Below are positions 18,868 through 28,906 of a stretch of DNA of 64,000 bases, one piece after another. Below the pieces are notes generated by a model that did not search any database, was not told the origin of the DNA, and was given only the letters and a program-made list of their open reading frames with translations. Source of the DNA: Cronobacter sakazakii (lineage in GTDB: Bacteria; Pseudomonadota; Gammaproteobacteria; Enterobacterales; Enterobacteriaceae); NCBI RefSeq assembly GCF_000982825.1, contig NZ_CP011047.1:1674001-1738000 (forward strand), written 5' to 3'. Position 1 is the first letter of the stretch. Each line of letters starts with the position of its first letter. The position numbers and the translations under genes were made by a program.

Positions 18868-19647
18868 TTAATCCGGTTTTTCCGTTTGCCTAGTAGTTAC
18901 GGCGAGTGTTGAAGAGGAATGATTTTTGGGCATAAGACTCTTAAAACTGGTTTTGTCTGCTTCAAAGAGGCATATAGAGTAATCTTTTAATGATGCGCTG
19001 ATCCCTTTTGAGCCGTATAAAGATAATAAGACATATTTCTCATTTGGGTCACTACTGCATGCGGTACTGTCTACCATAACCATTGCTTTTTCATCTTTAA
19101 TGGTACCTTCACCAGTATATCCACCTATGAAATAACAGATAGCGGGGAGTACGCAAATTGCAAACGCTATAATGTAATATTTCTCAGCTTTGTAAAACCC
19201 AGAGTCAATACAAAACATGTTAAAAGCAACAAAAACTATAATGCCAGCGGAAGCAATTAAAAATATATTGTAGTAAAGTCTTTCATGACTTCCAAAAAAC
19301 TTCCAGAGAATTAAAATAGCCAAGCCAATAGTAATTATTGTCAAAAAACCAATTTGAGAAAAAATCATCCTTAATATTTTATTTATTTTTCCTTTTAGGC
19401 CAGCAGGTGTCTCTTTGAGTTTTATGGGATGTATTTTTTTTAGTATATCATCGTGTTTAGTAGTCCCGTAAGCATCAATGAAACTCATTAATAATTGCAG
19501 CGCAAGTATGCCTATGCCTGATATTATTGGTATGATAAACGATTTGATTATATCTAAAGGTGACAGCAAGCTAAAAACGATTTGCAGATCTATTTTGAAG
19601 TTATACCAAAAGCCACATATGAATGAGAATCCGGGTGATGCTGCCAA
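18868..19647 (-). pseudogene. Membrane-protein gene interrupted by IS1
   Basis: The open frame gives 259 residues, but its first codons (TTG GCA GCA TCA CC) come from the IS1 end. Four membrane helices are visible: ~33-56 (IIPIISGIGILALQLLMSFI), ~95-115, ~125-148 and ~157-178. A soluble C-terminal domain of ~80 residues follows (DSTACSSDPNEKYVLLSLYG ...). Rejoining the sequence across IS1 keeps the frame open for only ~12 more codons (NLFLTTYTFTC) to a TAA and offers no ATG. The original start is therefore missing, or the gene was already damaged before the insertion. Low GC. Unknown family. Confidence 0.6.
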
Positions 19648-19688
19648 CTTACTGATTTAGTGTATGATGGTGTTTTTGAGGTGCTCCA

Positions 19689-19964
19689 GTGGCTTCTGTT
19701 TCTATCAGCTGTCCCTCCTGTTCAGCTACTGACGGGGTGGTGCGTAACGGCAAAAGCACCGCCGGACATCAGCGCTATCTCTGCTCTCACTGCCGTAAAA
19801 CATGGCAACTGCAGTTCACTTACACCGCTTCTCAACCCGGTACGCACCAGAAAATCATTGATATGGCCATGAATGGCGTTGGATGCCGGGCAACCGCCCG
19901 CATTATGGGCGTTGGCCTCAACACGATTTTCCGCCATTTAAAAAACTCAGGCCGCAGTCGGTAA
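19689..19964 (+). CDS. insA: IS1 InsA, DNA-binding protein and repressor
   Basis: 91 residues, MASVSISCPSCSATDGVVRN, with the zinc-finger cysteines (CPSC ... CSHC) and a C-terminal helix-turn-helix region (GCRATARIMGVGLNTIFRHL). It binds the IS1 ends and represses the element's promoter. It is also the N-terminal part of the InsAB' transposase, made by -1 frameshifting at the A6C slippery run at 19940-19946. Confidence 0.95.
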   Translation: MASVSISCPSCSATDGVVRNGKSTAGHQRYLCSHCRKTWQLQFTYTASQPGTHQKIIDMAMNGVGCRATARIMGVGLNTIFRHLKNSGRSR

Positions 19965-20386
19965 CCTCGCGCATACAGCCGGGCAGTGACGTCATCGTCT
20001 GCGCGGAAATGGACGAACAGTGGGGATACGTCGGGGCTAAATCGCGCCAGCGCTGGCTGTTTTACGCGTATGACAGGCTCCGGAAGACGGTTGTTGCGCA
20101 CGTATTCGGTGAACGCACTATGGCGACGCTGGGGCGTCTTATGAGCCTGCTGTCACCCTTTGACGTGGTGATATGGATGACGGATGGCTGGCCGCTGTAT
20201 GAATCCCGCCTGAAGGGAAAGCTGCACGTAATCAGCAAGCGATATACGCAGCGAATTGAGCGGCATAACCTGAATCTGAGGCAGCACCTGGCACGGCTGG
20301 GACGGAAGTCGCTGTCGTTCTCAAAATCGGTGGAGCTGCATGACAAAGTCATCGGGCATTATCTGAACATAAAACACTATCAATAA
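19883..20386 (+). CDS. insB: IS1 InsB, catalytic part of the transposase
   Basis: 167 residues in the frame that overlaps insA. The active transposase is the InsA-InsB' fusion produced by the frameshift at 19940-19946. The catalytic DDE region is recognisable in VIVCAEMDEQWGYVGAK and VVIWMTDGWPLY, and the C-terminus ends NIKHYQ as in standard IS1. Confidence 0.95.
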   Translation: MPGNRPHYGRWPQHDFPPFKKLRPQSVTSRIQPGSDVIVCAEMDEQWGYVGAKSRQRWLFYAYDRLRKTVVAHVFGERTMATLGRLMSLLSPFDVVIWMTDGWPLYESRLKGKLHVISKRYTQRIERHNLNLRQHLARLGRKSLSFSKSVELHDKVIGHYLNIKHYQ

Positions 20387-20401
20387 GTTGGAGTCATTAC
20401 C

Positions 20402-20754
20402 AGAATCCGCAAGTAAATGTATACGTAGTTAAAAAAAGGTTTTAGGTATATCAAGAAGAAATTTATTGGACATTACAATGTATCCATTACTCTTAAAAAT
20501 TGTTGATTATCAAGTTAACAAAAACTATTAGCACAGCTAGTTATTTGCAAGGATAGCGAACAAGATTTGTATACCTTACTTAACTATAAGCGACAGTGTA
20601 GGCACGTACAATGCATACATCTAAGTGCTACCTAAAAAACTCACCCAAGATGCCATGATCATTGACTCGTACATAACACGGCTTGCTTAGCACAAAGCAT
20701 GTGCTCTAGGTTCCCATTTCTGAATGGGGGACAAAAAGGGGACATTTGGAATCA
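20402..20754. other. Island edge without genes
   Basis: Apart from the IS1 target duplication at 20402-20409, about 350 bp with no credible coding frame, AT-rich until 20640. Near its right end is gggggacaaaaaggggaca (20727-20745), a shorter version of which (ggacaaaaaaagggac) occurs at 18778-18793. It lies between the accessory region and the tRNA gene, where an integrase gene or attachment site would be expected, but none was found. Confidence 0.5.
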
Positions 20755-20787
20755 TAAAAGAGAAAGCCACTTACCAAGAAGTGGCTT
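20755..20787 (-). terminator. Terminator of the tRNA gene
   Basis: On the minus strand: stem AAGCCACTT / AAGTGGCTT with loop CTTGGT, followed by TCTCTTTT. It lies 27 bp after the CCA end of the tRNA. Confidence 0.8.
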
Positions 20788-20813
20788 AACTCTATGATTT
20801 TACAGCTAAAATT

Positions 20814-20889
20814 TGGTGGCCCCTGTTGGGTTTGAACCAACGACCAAGCGATTATGAGTCGCCTGCTCTAACCACTGAGCTAAGGGGCC
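20814..20889 (-). tRNA. ileX: tRNA-Ile2 with CAU anticodon
   Basis: 76 nt including the encoded CCA: GGCCCCTTAGCTCAGTGGTT at the 5' end, D-loop, anticodon stem with CTCATAA loop, T-loop GTTCAAA and acceptor AGGGGCCACCA. The acceptor stem pairs fully. The CAU anticodon would read Met, but this body is that of E. coli ileX, in which TilS converts the wobble C to lysidine so that it reads AUA as Ile. It sits next to mug, as in E. coli. The accessory region abuts its 3' end, the usual integration point for islands. Confidence 0.95.
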
Positions 20890-21014
20890 GTGGCGCTGGA
20901 TTATAAAGTAACTGGCGACGCCAATCCAGTCTCGGTGTCGCGGCTGCTGAATTTGTAAGCAGGCGCGGCGTTAGGCTTTATACTTTATAGATCCGAGAGT
21001 TAACAGGAGAGGAC

Positions 21015-21521
21015 ATGATTAACGATATTCTTGAGCCGGGTCTGCGGGTGGTCTTTTGCGGGATCAATCCGGGAAAGTCGTCGGCGCATACGGGCTTTCA
21101 CTTTGCGCATCCGGGTAACCGCTTCTGGAAGGTTATTCATCTGGCCGGGTTTACGGATCGCCAGCTGAAGCCTGAAGAAGAGCGTCATTTGCTGGATACG
21201 CGCTGTGGCATCACGAAACTCGTGGAGCGCCCGACGGTGCAGGCGAACGAAGTGGACGTAAAAGAATTGCATGAAGGCGGGCGCAATCTCATTAAAAAAA
21301 TCGAAGATTTTCAGCCGGATGCGCTCGCGGTGCTGGGCAAAAAAGCCTATGAGCAGGCATTCAGCCAGCGCGGTGTGAAGTGGGGTAAACAGAAGCTGAA
21401 AATCGGTAAGACGGAAATTTGGGTGCTGCCTAACCCGAGCGGGCTGAATCGCGCTTCGCTCGATAAGCTGGTGGAAGCCTACCGGGAGCTCGACGACGCG
21501 CTGGTGGCGCGCGGCAGATAA
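21015..21521 (+). CDS. mug: Mug, G/U and G/T mismatch-specific DNA glycosylase
   Basis: 168 residues, the same length as E. coli Mug. It removes uracil (and ethenocytosine) opposite guanine in base-excision repair. The catalytic-site motif GINPGKSSAHTGFHF (~18-32) and the wedge motif NPSGLNRAS (~140-148) are intact. An AGGAGAGG ribosome site precedes the ATG. It is followed by a GC-rich inverted repeat (AACGGCGCA / TGCGCCGTT, ~21524-21551) that has no T-run but may help end transcription. Confidence 0.95.
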   Translation: MINDILEPGLRVVFCGINPGKSSAHTGFHFAHPGNRFWKVIHLAGFTDRQLKPEEERHLLDTRCGITKLVERPTVQANEVDVKELHEGGRNLIKKIEDFQPDALAVLGKKAYEQAFSQRGVKWGKQKLKIGKTEIWVLPNPSGLNRASLDKLVEAYRELDDALVARGR

Positions 21522-21573
21522 CAGAACGGCGCAACTCTCGCTGCGCCGTTATGAGCAGAAAAAGGCAGGTGGT

Positions 21574-21996
21574 TTAGCCGCCAGCCTGTTCAATAATCAG
21601 CTTACCGAGCGACGACTGGATGCGGAAGCAGAGCGTCTTGATTTGCGACTGATACATCGTGATGACAATGTCGTTTAGCTCCGGCGTCATCCCGTCTTTC
21701 AGCGCCAGATATTTCCCTGTTTTAGCGGAAAGCGCGTCCATTTCAGCGGCGTAGCGGCTGTAGGTTTTCGGGCCGTAGTGCTTGAGCGCGTCGAGCTCTT
21801 TACGGCAGGTCGCCATGCTGTTAGCGCTTTCAGAGGCTGCCGAAAAAGGCTGGCTTTCAGGCTGCTGTGGAGCAGGCGGCGTTTGCGCGGCGACCGGAGC
21901 GGGCGCTGGCGTAAGCGGCGTTACCTGGTTTTTTGGCGGCTGGCTGGCGCATCCGGCCAGTAAAACGCATGTCATAAATAACAGCGACTTGTTCAT
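21574..21996 (-). CDS. Putative outer-membrane lipoprotein
   Basis: 140 residues from the ATG at 21994-21996, beginning MNKSLLFMTCVLLAGCASQP. The lipobox LLAGC places the acylated cysteine at residue 16, and the following ASQ favours outer-membrane sorting. A Pro/Ala-rich linker (~20-52) is followed by a helical domain with two cysteines (ATCRKELDALKHYG; IKTLCFRIQSS). The frame is open a further 8 codons, but a start there would put the basic residue and lipobox in the wrong place. Function unknown. It sits between mug and rpoD, convergent with mug, where I recall no counterpart in E. coli. Confidence 0.8.
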   Translation of the reverse strand: MNKSLLFMTCVLLAGCASQPPKNQVTPLTPAPAPVAAQTPPAPQQPESQPFSAASESANSMATCRKELDALKHYGPKTYSRYAAEMDALSAKTGKYLALKDGMTPELNDIVITMYQSQIKTLCFRIQSSLGKLIIEQAGG

Positions 21997-22191
21997 CCCG
22001 GTTCCTTGCAATGTTATCAACGCGATGTTTCATTTTTATACGCAAAATCTCACAGCAAATTACTCAGAATCTATAATCCTGACAAATTCTTTTTGCTAAT
22101 TAATCCACGCATATCACGATGATTTATCGTTGCAGGGCCGCCTGTTGAAAGGTAGCCCGTAAAAGTCGCTTCAGTCATTTCTGGTGCCAAT

Positions 22192-22219
22192 AAAAAAGCC
22201 CTCCGAAGAGGGCTTTTTA
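22192..22219 (-). terminator. Terminator of the rpsU-dnaG-rpoD operon
   Basis: On the minus strand: AAAAAGCCCTC, loop TTCG, GAGGGCTTTTTT. A strong tetraloop hairpin with a T-run 20 bp after the rpoD stop codon. Confidence 0.93.
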
Positions 22220-22238
22220 AACACGTTATTACAGACGA

Positions 22239-24083
22239 TTAATCGTCCAGGAAGCTGCGCAGCACTTCAGAACGGCTCGGGTGACGCAGCTTACGCAGCG
22301 CCTTCGCTTCGATCTGACGGATACGTTCGCGGGTTACATCGAACTGTTTACCCACTTCTTCCAGCGTGTGGTCAGTGTTCATGTCGATACCGAAACGCAT
22401 ACGCAGCACTTTCGCTTCACGCGCGGTGAGACCGGCCAGCACGTCGTGCGTCGCCGCACGCAGGCTTTCGGTGGTCGCGGAGTCCAGCGGCAGCTCGAGG
22501 GTGGTATCCTCGATGAAATCCCCCAGATGCGAATCTTCATCGTCGCCGATCGGCGTTTCCATGGAGATAGGCTCTTTGGCGATTTTCAGCACTTTGCGGA
22601 TTTTGTCTTCCGGCATCAGCATGCGCTCGGCCAGCTCTTCCGGCGTCGGCTCGCGGCCCATCTCCTGCAGCATCTGGCGGGAAATACGATTGAGCTTGTT
22701 GATGGTCTCAATCATGTGCACCGGAATACGAATGGTGCGCGCCTGATCCGCGATAGAGCGGGTGATGGCCTGACGGATCCACCAGGTTGCATAGGTAGAG
22801 AACTTGTAGCCGCGGCGGTATTCGAATTTATCTACCGCTTTCATCAGACCGATGTTGCCTTCCTGAATCAGATCGAGGAACTGCAGACCGCGGTTGGTGT
22901 ATTTCTTGGCGATAGAAATAACCAGACGCAGGTTCGCCTCAACCATCTCTTTCTTCGCACGACGCGCTTTCGCTTCGCCGATAGACATGCGACGGTTGAT
23001 ATCTTTTACCTGCTCGATGGTCAGGCCAGTTTCTTCTTCGATCTGCTGCAGTTTTTGCAGGCTACGGTGCACATCTTCCGCCACGTCGTGGAGCTTTTCA
23101 GACCACGGTTTGTTCATGGCGATAGCCGCGTTGAACCAGGTTTCGCTGGTTTCGTTGCCGGTGAAGAGGGTGATGAAGTTCTTCTTCGGCATTTTGCACT
23201 GCTCAACGCACATCTTCATGATGATACGTTCCTGGGTACGCACACGGTCCATCATGGTGCGCATGCTGTTCACCAGATAGTCGAACTGTTTCGGTACCAG
23301 GCGGAACTGTTTGAACACTTCAGAAAGCTTCAGGATCTCTTCCTGAGACGCCGCGTTGCTGCGGCCTTTGGCTTTGATGGTGTCGCGGGTCACTTCGTAC
23401 TGGGTACGCAGCTCGCCAAATTTTTCACGGGCCAGTTCCGGATCGATGCTGTTGTCGTCGTCGCTGCTGTCGTCGTCAGACTCTTCGTCTTCATCTTCGT
23501 CATCATCCATCTCTTCCTGAGAGAGTTCTGAGCCGACATGCGTCGCGGTAGGCGCCAGATCTTCTTCGGCGTTCGGATCGACAAAGCCGGTGATCAGATC
23601 CGAAAGACGCGCTTCGCCCGCTTCAACGCGATCGTACTGCTCCAGCAGATAGGTGATCGCTTCCGGGTATTCGGCGACAGAGCACTGAACCTGATTGATG
23701 CCGTCTTCGATGCGTTTAGCGATGTCGATTTCGCCTTCACGGGTCAACAGCTCAACGGTACCCATTTCACGCATGTACATACGAACCGGGTCAGTGGTGC
23801 GCCCGATTTCAGATTCAACGCTTGAGAGCACCTGGGCCGCAGCTTCTTCCGCGTCTTCGTCGGTGCTGTTGGAGTTTTCAGCAAGCAACAGATCGTCGGC
23901 GTCCGGCGCTTCTTCCATCACCTGGATGCCCATGTCGTTAATCATTTGGATGATGTCTTCGATCTGATCGGAGTCGACGATATCTTCCGGCAGATGGTCA
24001 TTGACCTCGGCATAGGTCAGATAGCCCTGCTCCTTACCACGGGTGACAAGAAGCTTAAGCTGTGACTGCGGGTTTTGCTCCAT
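22239..24083 (-). CDS. rpoD: RpoD, housekeeping sigma factor 70
   Basis: 614 residues (E. coli 613). It directs RNA polymerase to most promoters. Region 1.1 is at the N-terminus (MEQNPQSQLKLLVTRGKEQG). An acidic insert (DDDEDEDEESDDDSSDDD) is at ~192-212. Region 2 recognises the -10 element (FSTYATWWIRQAITRSIADQ). The region 4.2 helix-turn-helix reads TLEEVGKQFDVTRERIRQIE. Last gene of the macromolecular synthesis operon. In E. coli a heat-shock promoter inside dnaG also drives it; I did not assign one here. Confidence 0.98.
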   Translation of the reverse strand: MEQNPQSQLKLLVTRGKEQGYLTYAEVNDHLPEDIVDSDQIEDIIQMINDMGIQVMEEAPDADDLLLAENSNSTDEDAEEAAAQVLSSVESEIGRTTDPVRMYMREMGTVELLTREGEIDIAKRIEDGINQVQCSVAEYPEAITYLLEQYDRVEAGEARLSDLITGFVDPNAEEDLAPTATHVGSELSQEEMDDDEDEDEESDDDSSDDDNSIDPELAREKFGELRTQYEVTRDTIKAKGRSNAASQEEILKLSEVFKQFRLVPKQFDYLVNSMRTMMDRVRTQERIIMKMCVEQCKMPKKNFITLFTGNETSETWFNAAIAMNKPWSEKLHDVAEDVHRSLQKLQQIEEETGLTIEQVKDINRRMSIGEAKARRAKKEMVEANLRLVISIAKKYTNRGLQFLDLIQEGNIGLMKAVDKFEYRRGYKFSTYATWWIRQAITRSIADQARTIRIPVHMIETINKLNRISRQMLQEMGREPTPEELAERMLMPEDKIRKVLKIAKEPISMETPIGDDEDSHLGDFIEDTTLELPLDSATTESLRAATHDVLAGLTAREAKVLRMRFGIDMNTDHTLEEVGKQFDVTRERIRQIEAKALRKLRHPSRSEVLRSFLDD

Positions 24084-24322
24084 AAGACGGTATCCACACT
24101 TATTTCATGAGGTTGGTGTCGGTAGGCGTTGCCGCCAACAATAACGTGTGCCCCGGGGTTCATATCACAACATGTTGCAAGCGACGGCGTTTCAGTAGTG
24201 CCTGGACGCTTCGACAGCGATATAAAACCACAGGGCGGTGCGGGCTGTTTTATTATTGCCGCTGCCCGGCAGTGCGGCTCTCGGGTGCACCCGATCGTCA
24301 ATCGGCAATTAAGCCGCGGAAT

Positions 24323-26068
24323 TTATTTTCTGGCGCGCGCCTCGGTAATGATGCGCACTTCTTCGCGCTCCGCTGCGCTAAGTCCCTGGGTGCGCGAGCG
24401 GGCGATCAATTCTGTTAGTCTCAACTCGAGCACTGAATCAAACATATGGTCCAGCGCGTCGGTGAACGTTTTCTCTGCGATATCCTTATCTGCTATATCG
24501 TCCCACGTTGAGAGTTTTTCAAGGGTAGCGGCTTCTTTTGTACCGCGATAATGTTCGAGCAACTGCCCGGTGGTCAGACCAGGCTGCGAAAGACAAGTAT
24601 TGACCAGCTCTGCAAAGAGCTCCAGTCCTGGCAGCTTTGTTTTGTCCAATGCGGCCAGTGAGGGCACCAGGGGTGCCAGCTCAGGATTCTGGACTAATAA
24701 TCCTATCAGTATACGCATGGTTGTACGCTTTAGCGTCGGCGCAGGCCGCGTTTGCGAATTATCTGCCTGGCGCGTCATCAATCGCTCAAGCTGGCTGTCA
24801 TCCAGAATGCCGAGCTTGTTGCCTAACTCCTGACGCAGATAGATGCGCAGCGTCTCGCCCGGCACCTGGCTGATTAACGGCAGCGCCAGCGTGCTGAGCT
24901 GCGCACGCCCGTCCGGCGTGCTTAAATCTACCTGCGGCAGCAGGCTGTTAAACAGGAACGTCGAGAGCGGCTGTGCCTGCTCCATACGCGCCTCGAACGC
25001 CGCTTTGCCTTCCTGACGAACCAGCGTATCCGGGTCTTCGCCATCGGGCAGAAACATAAAGCGTAGCTGACGTCCGTCCGTCATGTAAGGCAGCGCGGTT
25101 TCCAGCGCGCGCCACGCGGCGCTTCTGCCTGCTCTGTCGCCGTCGTAACAGCAAATCACGTTATTCGTGACACGAAAAAGCATCTGGATATGCTCTGCCG
25201 TGGTCGCGGTGCCGAGCGAGGCGACCGCATAGTTGATGTCATACTGCGACAGCGCCACGACATCCATATAACCTTCGACCACCAGAAGCCGCGGCGGGTT
25301 CGGATCGCTTTGCTGCACTTCATAAAGGCCATACAGCTGGCGGCCCTTATGGAAAATATCGGTTTCCGGGGAGTTTAAATATTTCGGCAGCGCATCGCCT
25401 AACACGCGGCCGCCAAAGCCTATCACTCGCCCGCGCTTATCGCGGATGGGGAACATCACCCGTTCGCGAAAGCGGTCGTAACTGCGGCCCTGATCGTTGG
25501 TCACCAGCATGCCCGCGTCGATAAGCGACTTGCGGTTTTCGCTGTTATTGCCAAAACGCTTGAGCACGTTGTCCCAGCCCGGCGGCGCGTAGCCAATCGC
25601 GAAACGTTCAATAACCGATTCGCTCAGCCCACGTTTTGCCAGGTACTGGCGCGCTGGCTCGGCGCTTTGCGCCTGTAAGGCCTGACGATAAAAACCGTTC
25701 AGCCCGTCCAGCAGCTCATACAGCGTCTGGCGCTGGTGACGCTCTATTTGCGTCGGTCCGCTACCCGCTTCGAACGGCACTTCCAGATTATGCATGGCCG
25801 CCAGCTCTTCGACGGTCTCGACGAATTCGAGCTTGTCGTAATTCATCAGGAAGTCGATAGCGTTGCCGTGCGCGCCGCAACCGAAGCAGTGATAAAACTG
25901 TTTTTCGCCGTTTACGGTGAAAGAGGGGGTTTTTTCATTATGGAAGGGACAGCACGCGTGGTAGTTCTTGCCCTGCTTCTTGAGCTTTACCCGTGCGTCT
26001 ATCAGGTCGACGATATCGGTGCGAGCCAGCAGATCATTGATAAAGACACGTGGGATTCGTCCAGCCAT
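24323..26068 (-). CDS. dnaG: DnaG primase
   Basis: 581 residues, as in E. coli. It synthesises RNA primers for Okazaki fragments and binds DnaB helicase through its C-terminal domain. The CHC2 zinc-binding motif is at ~40-64 (CPFHNEKTPS ... YHCFGCG). The TOPRIM catalytic core is at ~260-340 (VVEGYMDVVALSQ; CCYDGDRAGR). The ATG follows the attenuator hairpin downstream of rpsU. A 239-bp gap separates it from rpoD. Confidence 0.98.
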   Translation of the reverse strand: MAGRIPRVFINDLLARTDIVDLIDARVKLKKQGKNYHACCPFHNEKTPSFTVNGEKQFYHCFGCGAHGNAIDFLMNYDKLEFVETVEELAAMHNLEVPFEAGSGPTQIERHQRQTLYELLDGLNGFYRQALQAQSAEPARQYLAKRGLSESVIERFAIGYAPPGWDNVLKRFGNNSENRKSLIDAGMLVTNDQGRSYDRFRERVMFPIRDKRGRVIGFGGRVLGDALPKYLNSPETDIFHKGRQLYGLYEVQQSDPNPPRLLVVEGYMDVVALSQYDINYAVASLGTATTAEHIQMLFRVTNNVICCYDGDRAGRSAAWRALETALPYMTDGRQLRFMFLPDGEDPDTLVRQEGKAAFEARMEQAQPLSTFLFNSLLPQVDLSTPDGRAQLSTLALPLISQVPGETLRIYLRQELGNKLGILDDSQLERLMTRQADNSQTRPAPTLKRTTMRILIGLLVQNPELAPLVPSLAALDKTKLPGLELFAELVNTCLSQPGLTTGQLLEHYRGTKEAATLEKLSTWDDIADKDIAEKTFTDALDHMFDSVLELRLTELIARSRTQGLSAAEREEVRIITEARARK

Positions 26069-26094
26069 AAGCCCCGTTTTTATCAGCCCATAAA

Positions 26095-26132
26095 CGAGAA
26101 TAAGCCGCGCATTCCTTTCGGAAGCACGGCCT
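26095..26132 (-). terminator. Internal attenuator T1 between rpsU and dnaG
   Basis: On the minus strand: AGGCCGTGCTTCC, loop GAAA, GGAATGCGCGGCTTATTCTC. This matches, from memory, the leaky terminator that makes rpsU mRNA more abundant than dnaG mRNA in E. coli. Confidence 0.7.
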
Positions 26133-26180
26133 CTACAACTACTACTCTGTCTGTTTCAGGGGAGAATATCCCCTGAGGAA

Positions 26181-27658
<1,478 letters not shown>

Positions 27659-27680
27659 CGCGTCAGTAAAGTCATAAAGA

Positions 27681-27708
27681 AAAGGAGTGAATCATCACTC
27701 CTTTTTTT
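27681..27708 (+). terminator. Terminator of tsaD, overlapping the end of plsY
   Basis: AAAGGAGTG, loop AATCAT, CACTCCTTTTTTT. It follows tsaD by 22 bp and reaches into the last codons of the convergent plsY gene, so it may serve both. Confidence 0.88.
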
Positions 27709-28312
27709 GTGGCCGCTTTTTGCGAAACCGGCTCCAGATTTTGCTTTCCTGGCCGCGCCACAGGCGCTGAATATTATCGTGATGGCGCAGAAGAATAAGA
27801 CACGAGAGCATCGCTACCGGGAATGTAAACTGCGGCTTAAACCACCAGACATAAAACGGTGCTACCAGCGCGCTGACGATCGCGCCAAGCGAGGAATAAC
27901 CGCTCAGTAACACTGTCAGAAGCCAGGTGCCCGCCATCACGCCGGTGAGATCCCAGCCGATAGGCGCAATCGCGCCGAACGCCGTCGCCACGCCTTTACC
28001 GCCGCGAAAATGGAAAAAGACCGGCCAGATATGGCCCAGACAGGCGGCGATGGCGATAAGCCCCAGCCAGAACGGCGTTACGCCCAGCGCATACGCGCCC
28101 CAGACCGGCAGCATGCCTTTCAGCACATCGAATATCAGTACCGCCAGGGCTGCTCCCTTGCCGCCAATTCGCAGGACGTTGGTCGCTCCGGGGTTGCCGG
28201 AACCGCTGTCACGAGGATCGGGAAGACCCGCGATGCGGCAGACCAGAATGGCGCTGGAGATCGAGCCGCAAAGGTACGCGAGGAGGATCATTCCAGGCGC
28301 GATTGCACTCAT
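27695..28312 (-). CDS. plsY: PlsY, glycerol-3-phosphate acyltransferase
   Basis: 205 residues, an integral inner-membrane enzyme that transfers the acyl group from acyl-phosphate to glycerol-3-phosphate, the first step of phospholipid synthesis. Conserved motifs are present: GSGNPGATNVLR (~36-47), HIWPVFFHFRGGKGVATAFG (~93-112) and a C-terminal LRHHDNIQRLWRGQE. Hydrophobic segments match the five-helix fold. The C-terminus is basic (RFRKKRPQKKE). Confidence 0.96.
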   Translation of the reverse strand: MSAIAPGMILLAYLCGSISSAILVCRIAGLPDPRDSGSGNPGATNVLRIGGKGAALAVLIFDVLKGMLPVWGAYALGVTPFWLGLIAIAACLGHIWPVFFHFRGGKGVATAFGAIAPIGWDLTGVMAGTWLLTVLLSGYSSLGAIVSALVAPFYVWWFKPQFTFPVAMLSCLILLRHHDNIQRLWRGQESKIWSRFRKKRPQKKE

Positions 28313-28419
28313 AACGCTGTTCCGTTGTGAAAATGTCGTTGTATTCTCGGCATCTGTGGATAATACGCATATTTTGCCGGAAGTGGTATCCGGCGGGGCT
28401 AAAAACAGGCAGGGCCGTG

Positions 28420-28779
28420 ATGGACATAGTATTTATAGAGCAACTTTCGGTAATCACCACTATTGGCGTTTACGACTGGGAACAGACCATCGAGCAGAAA
28501 CTCGTGTTCGATATCGAAATCGGCTGGGACAACCGGGCGGCGGCGGCGAGTGATGACGTGCGCGACTGTCTGAGCTACGCGGACGTCACGCAGGCGGTGC
28601 TGGAGCATGTCGGTAATGGTCGTTTCGCGCTGGTGGAACGGGTGGCGGAAGAAGTCGCGGAGATCATTCTGACGCGCTTTAACGCTCCCTGGGTGCGCAT
28701 CAAATTAAGCAAGCCAGGCGCAGTGGCGCAGGCCGCGAATGTCGGCGTGATGATTGAGCGTAGCAATAATCCGAATTAA
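28420..28779 (+). CDS. folB: FolB, dihydroneopterin aldolase
   Basis: 119 residues starting MDIVFIEQLSVITTIGVYDW. It cleaves dihydroneopterin to hydroxymethyl-dihydropterin in folate synthesis. Conserved pieces are GVYDWEQTIEQKLVFDIEIG and YADVTQAVLEHVGNGRFALV. The start at 28420 (AGGCAGGG upstream) matches the family; the frame is open 31 codons further but those are not conserved. Divergent from plsY. Confidence 0.96.
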   Translation: MDIVFIEQLSVITTIGVYDWEQTIEQKLVFDIEIGWDNRAAAASDDVRDCLSYADVTQAVLEHVGNGRFALVERVAEEVAEIILTRFNAPWVRIKLSKPGAVAQAANVGVMIERSNNPN

Positions 28780-28906
28780 AACATTTAAATTCATAATGAG
28801 TAAACCAAACGCGGGTATACCGGTCATAATGCAGGAACTTACGCGGCCGTCGCGCAGACTGCCGCGTTTTTTAGCGCTTATTTTTTGGGGTACGAGGGTT
28901 TACTGA

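Larger units (their letters stand above)
19634..20401 (+). mobile_element. IS1, complete copy with 8-bp target duplication
   Basis: Exactly 768 bp, from the left end GGTGATGCTGCCAACTTACT to the right end, whose complement is GGTAATGACTCCAACTTATT. Both transposase frames are intact. The flanks carry a direct duplication AGAATCCG (19626-19633 and 20402-20409), the mark of a simple transposition. It sits in the 5' part of the minus-strand membrane-protein gene. The sharp duplication and intact frames suggest a recent insertion. Confidence 0.97.

Noticed and set aside
13600..20813. A direct repeat of the ileX 3' end as the left attachment site
   Set aside because: Scanning by eye for TGGTGGCCCC-like sequence left of 20814 found no convincing copy.
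20814..20889. tRNA-Met on the basis of the CAT anticodon
   Set aside because: The body sequence is that of ileX, which is lysidine-modified to read AUA, and the neighbour is mug as in E. coli.
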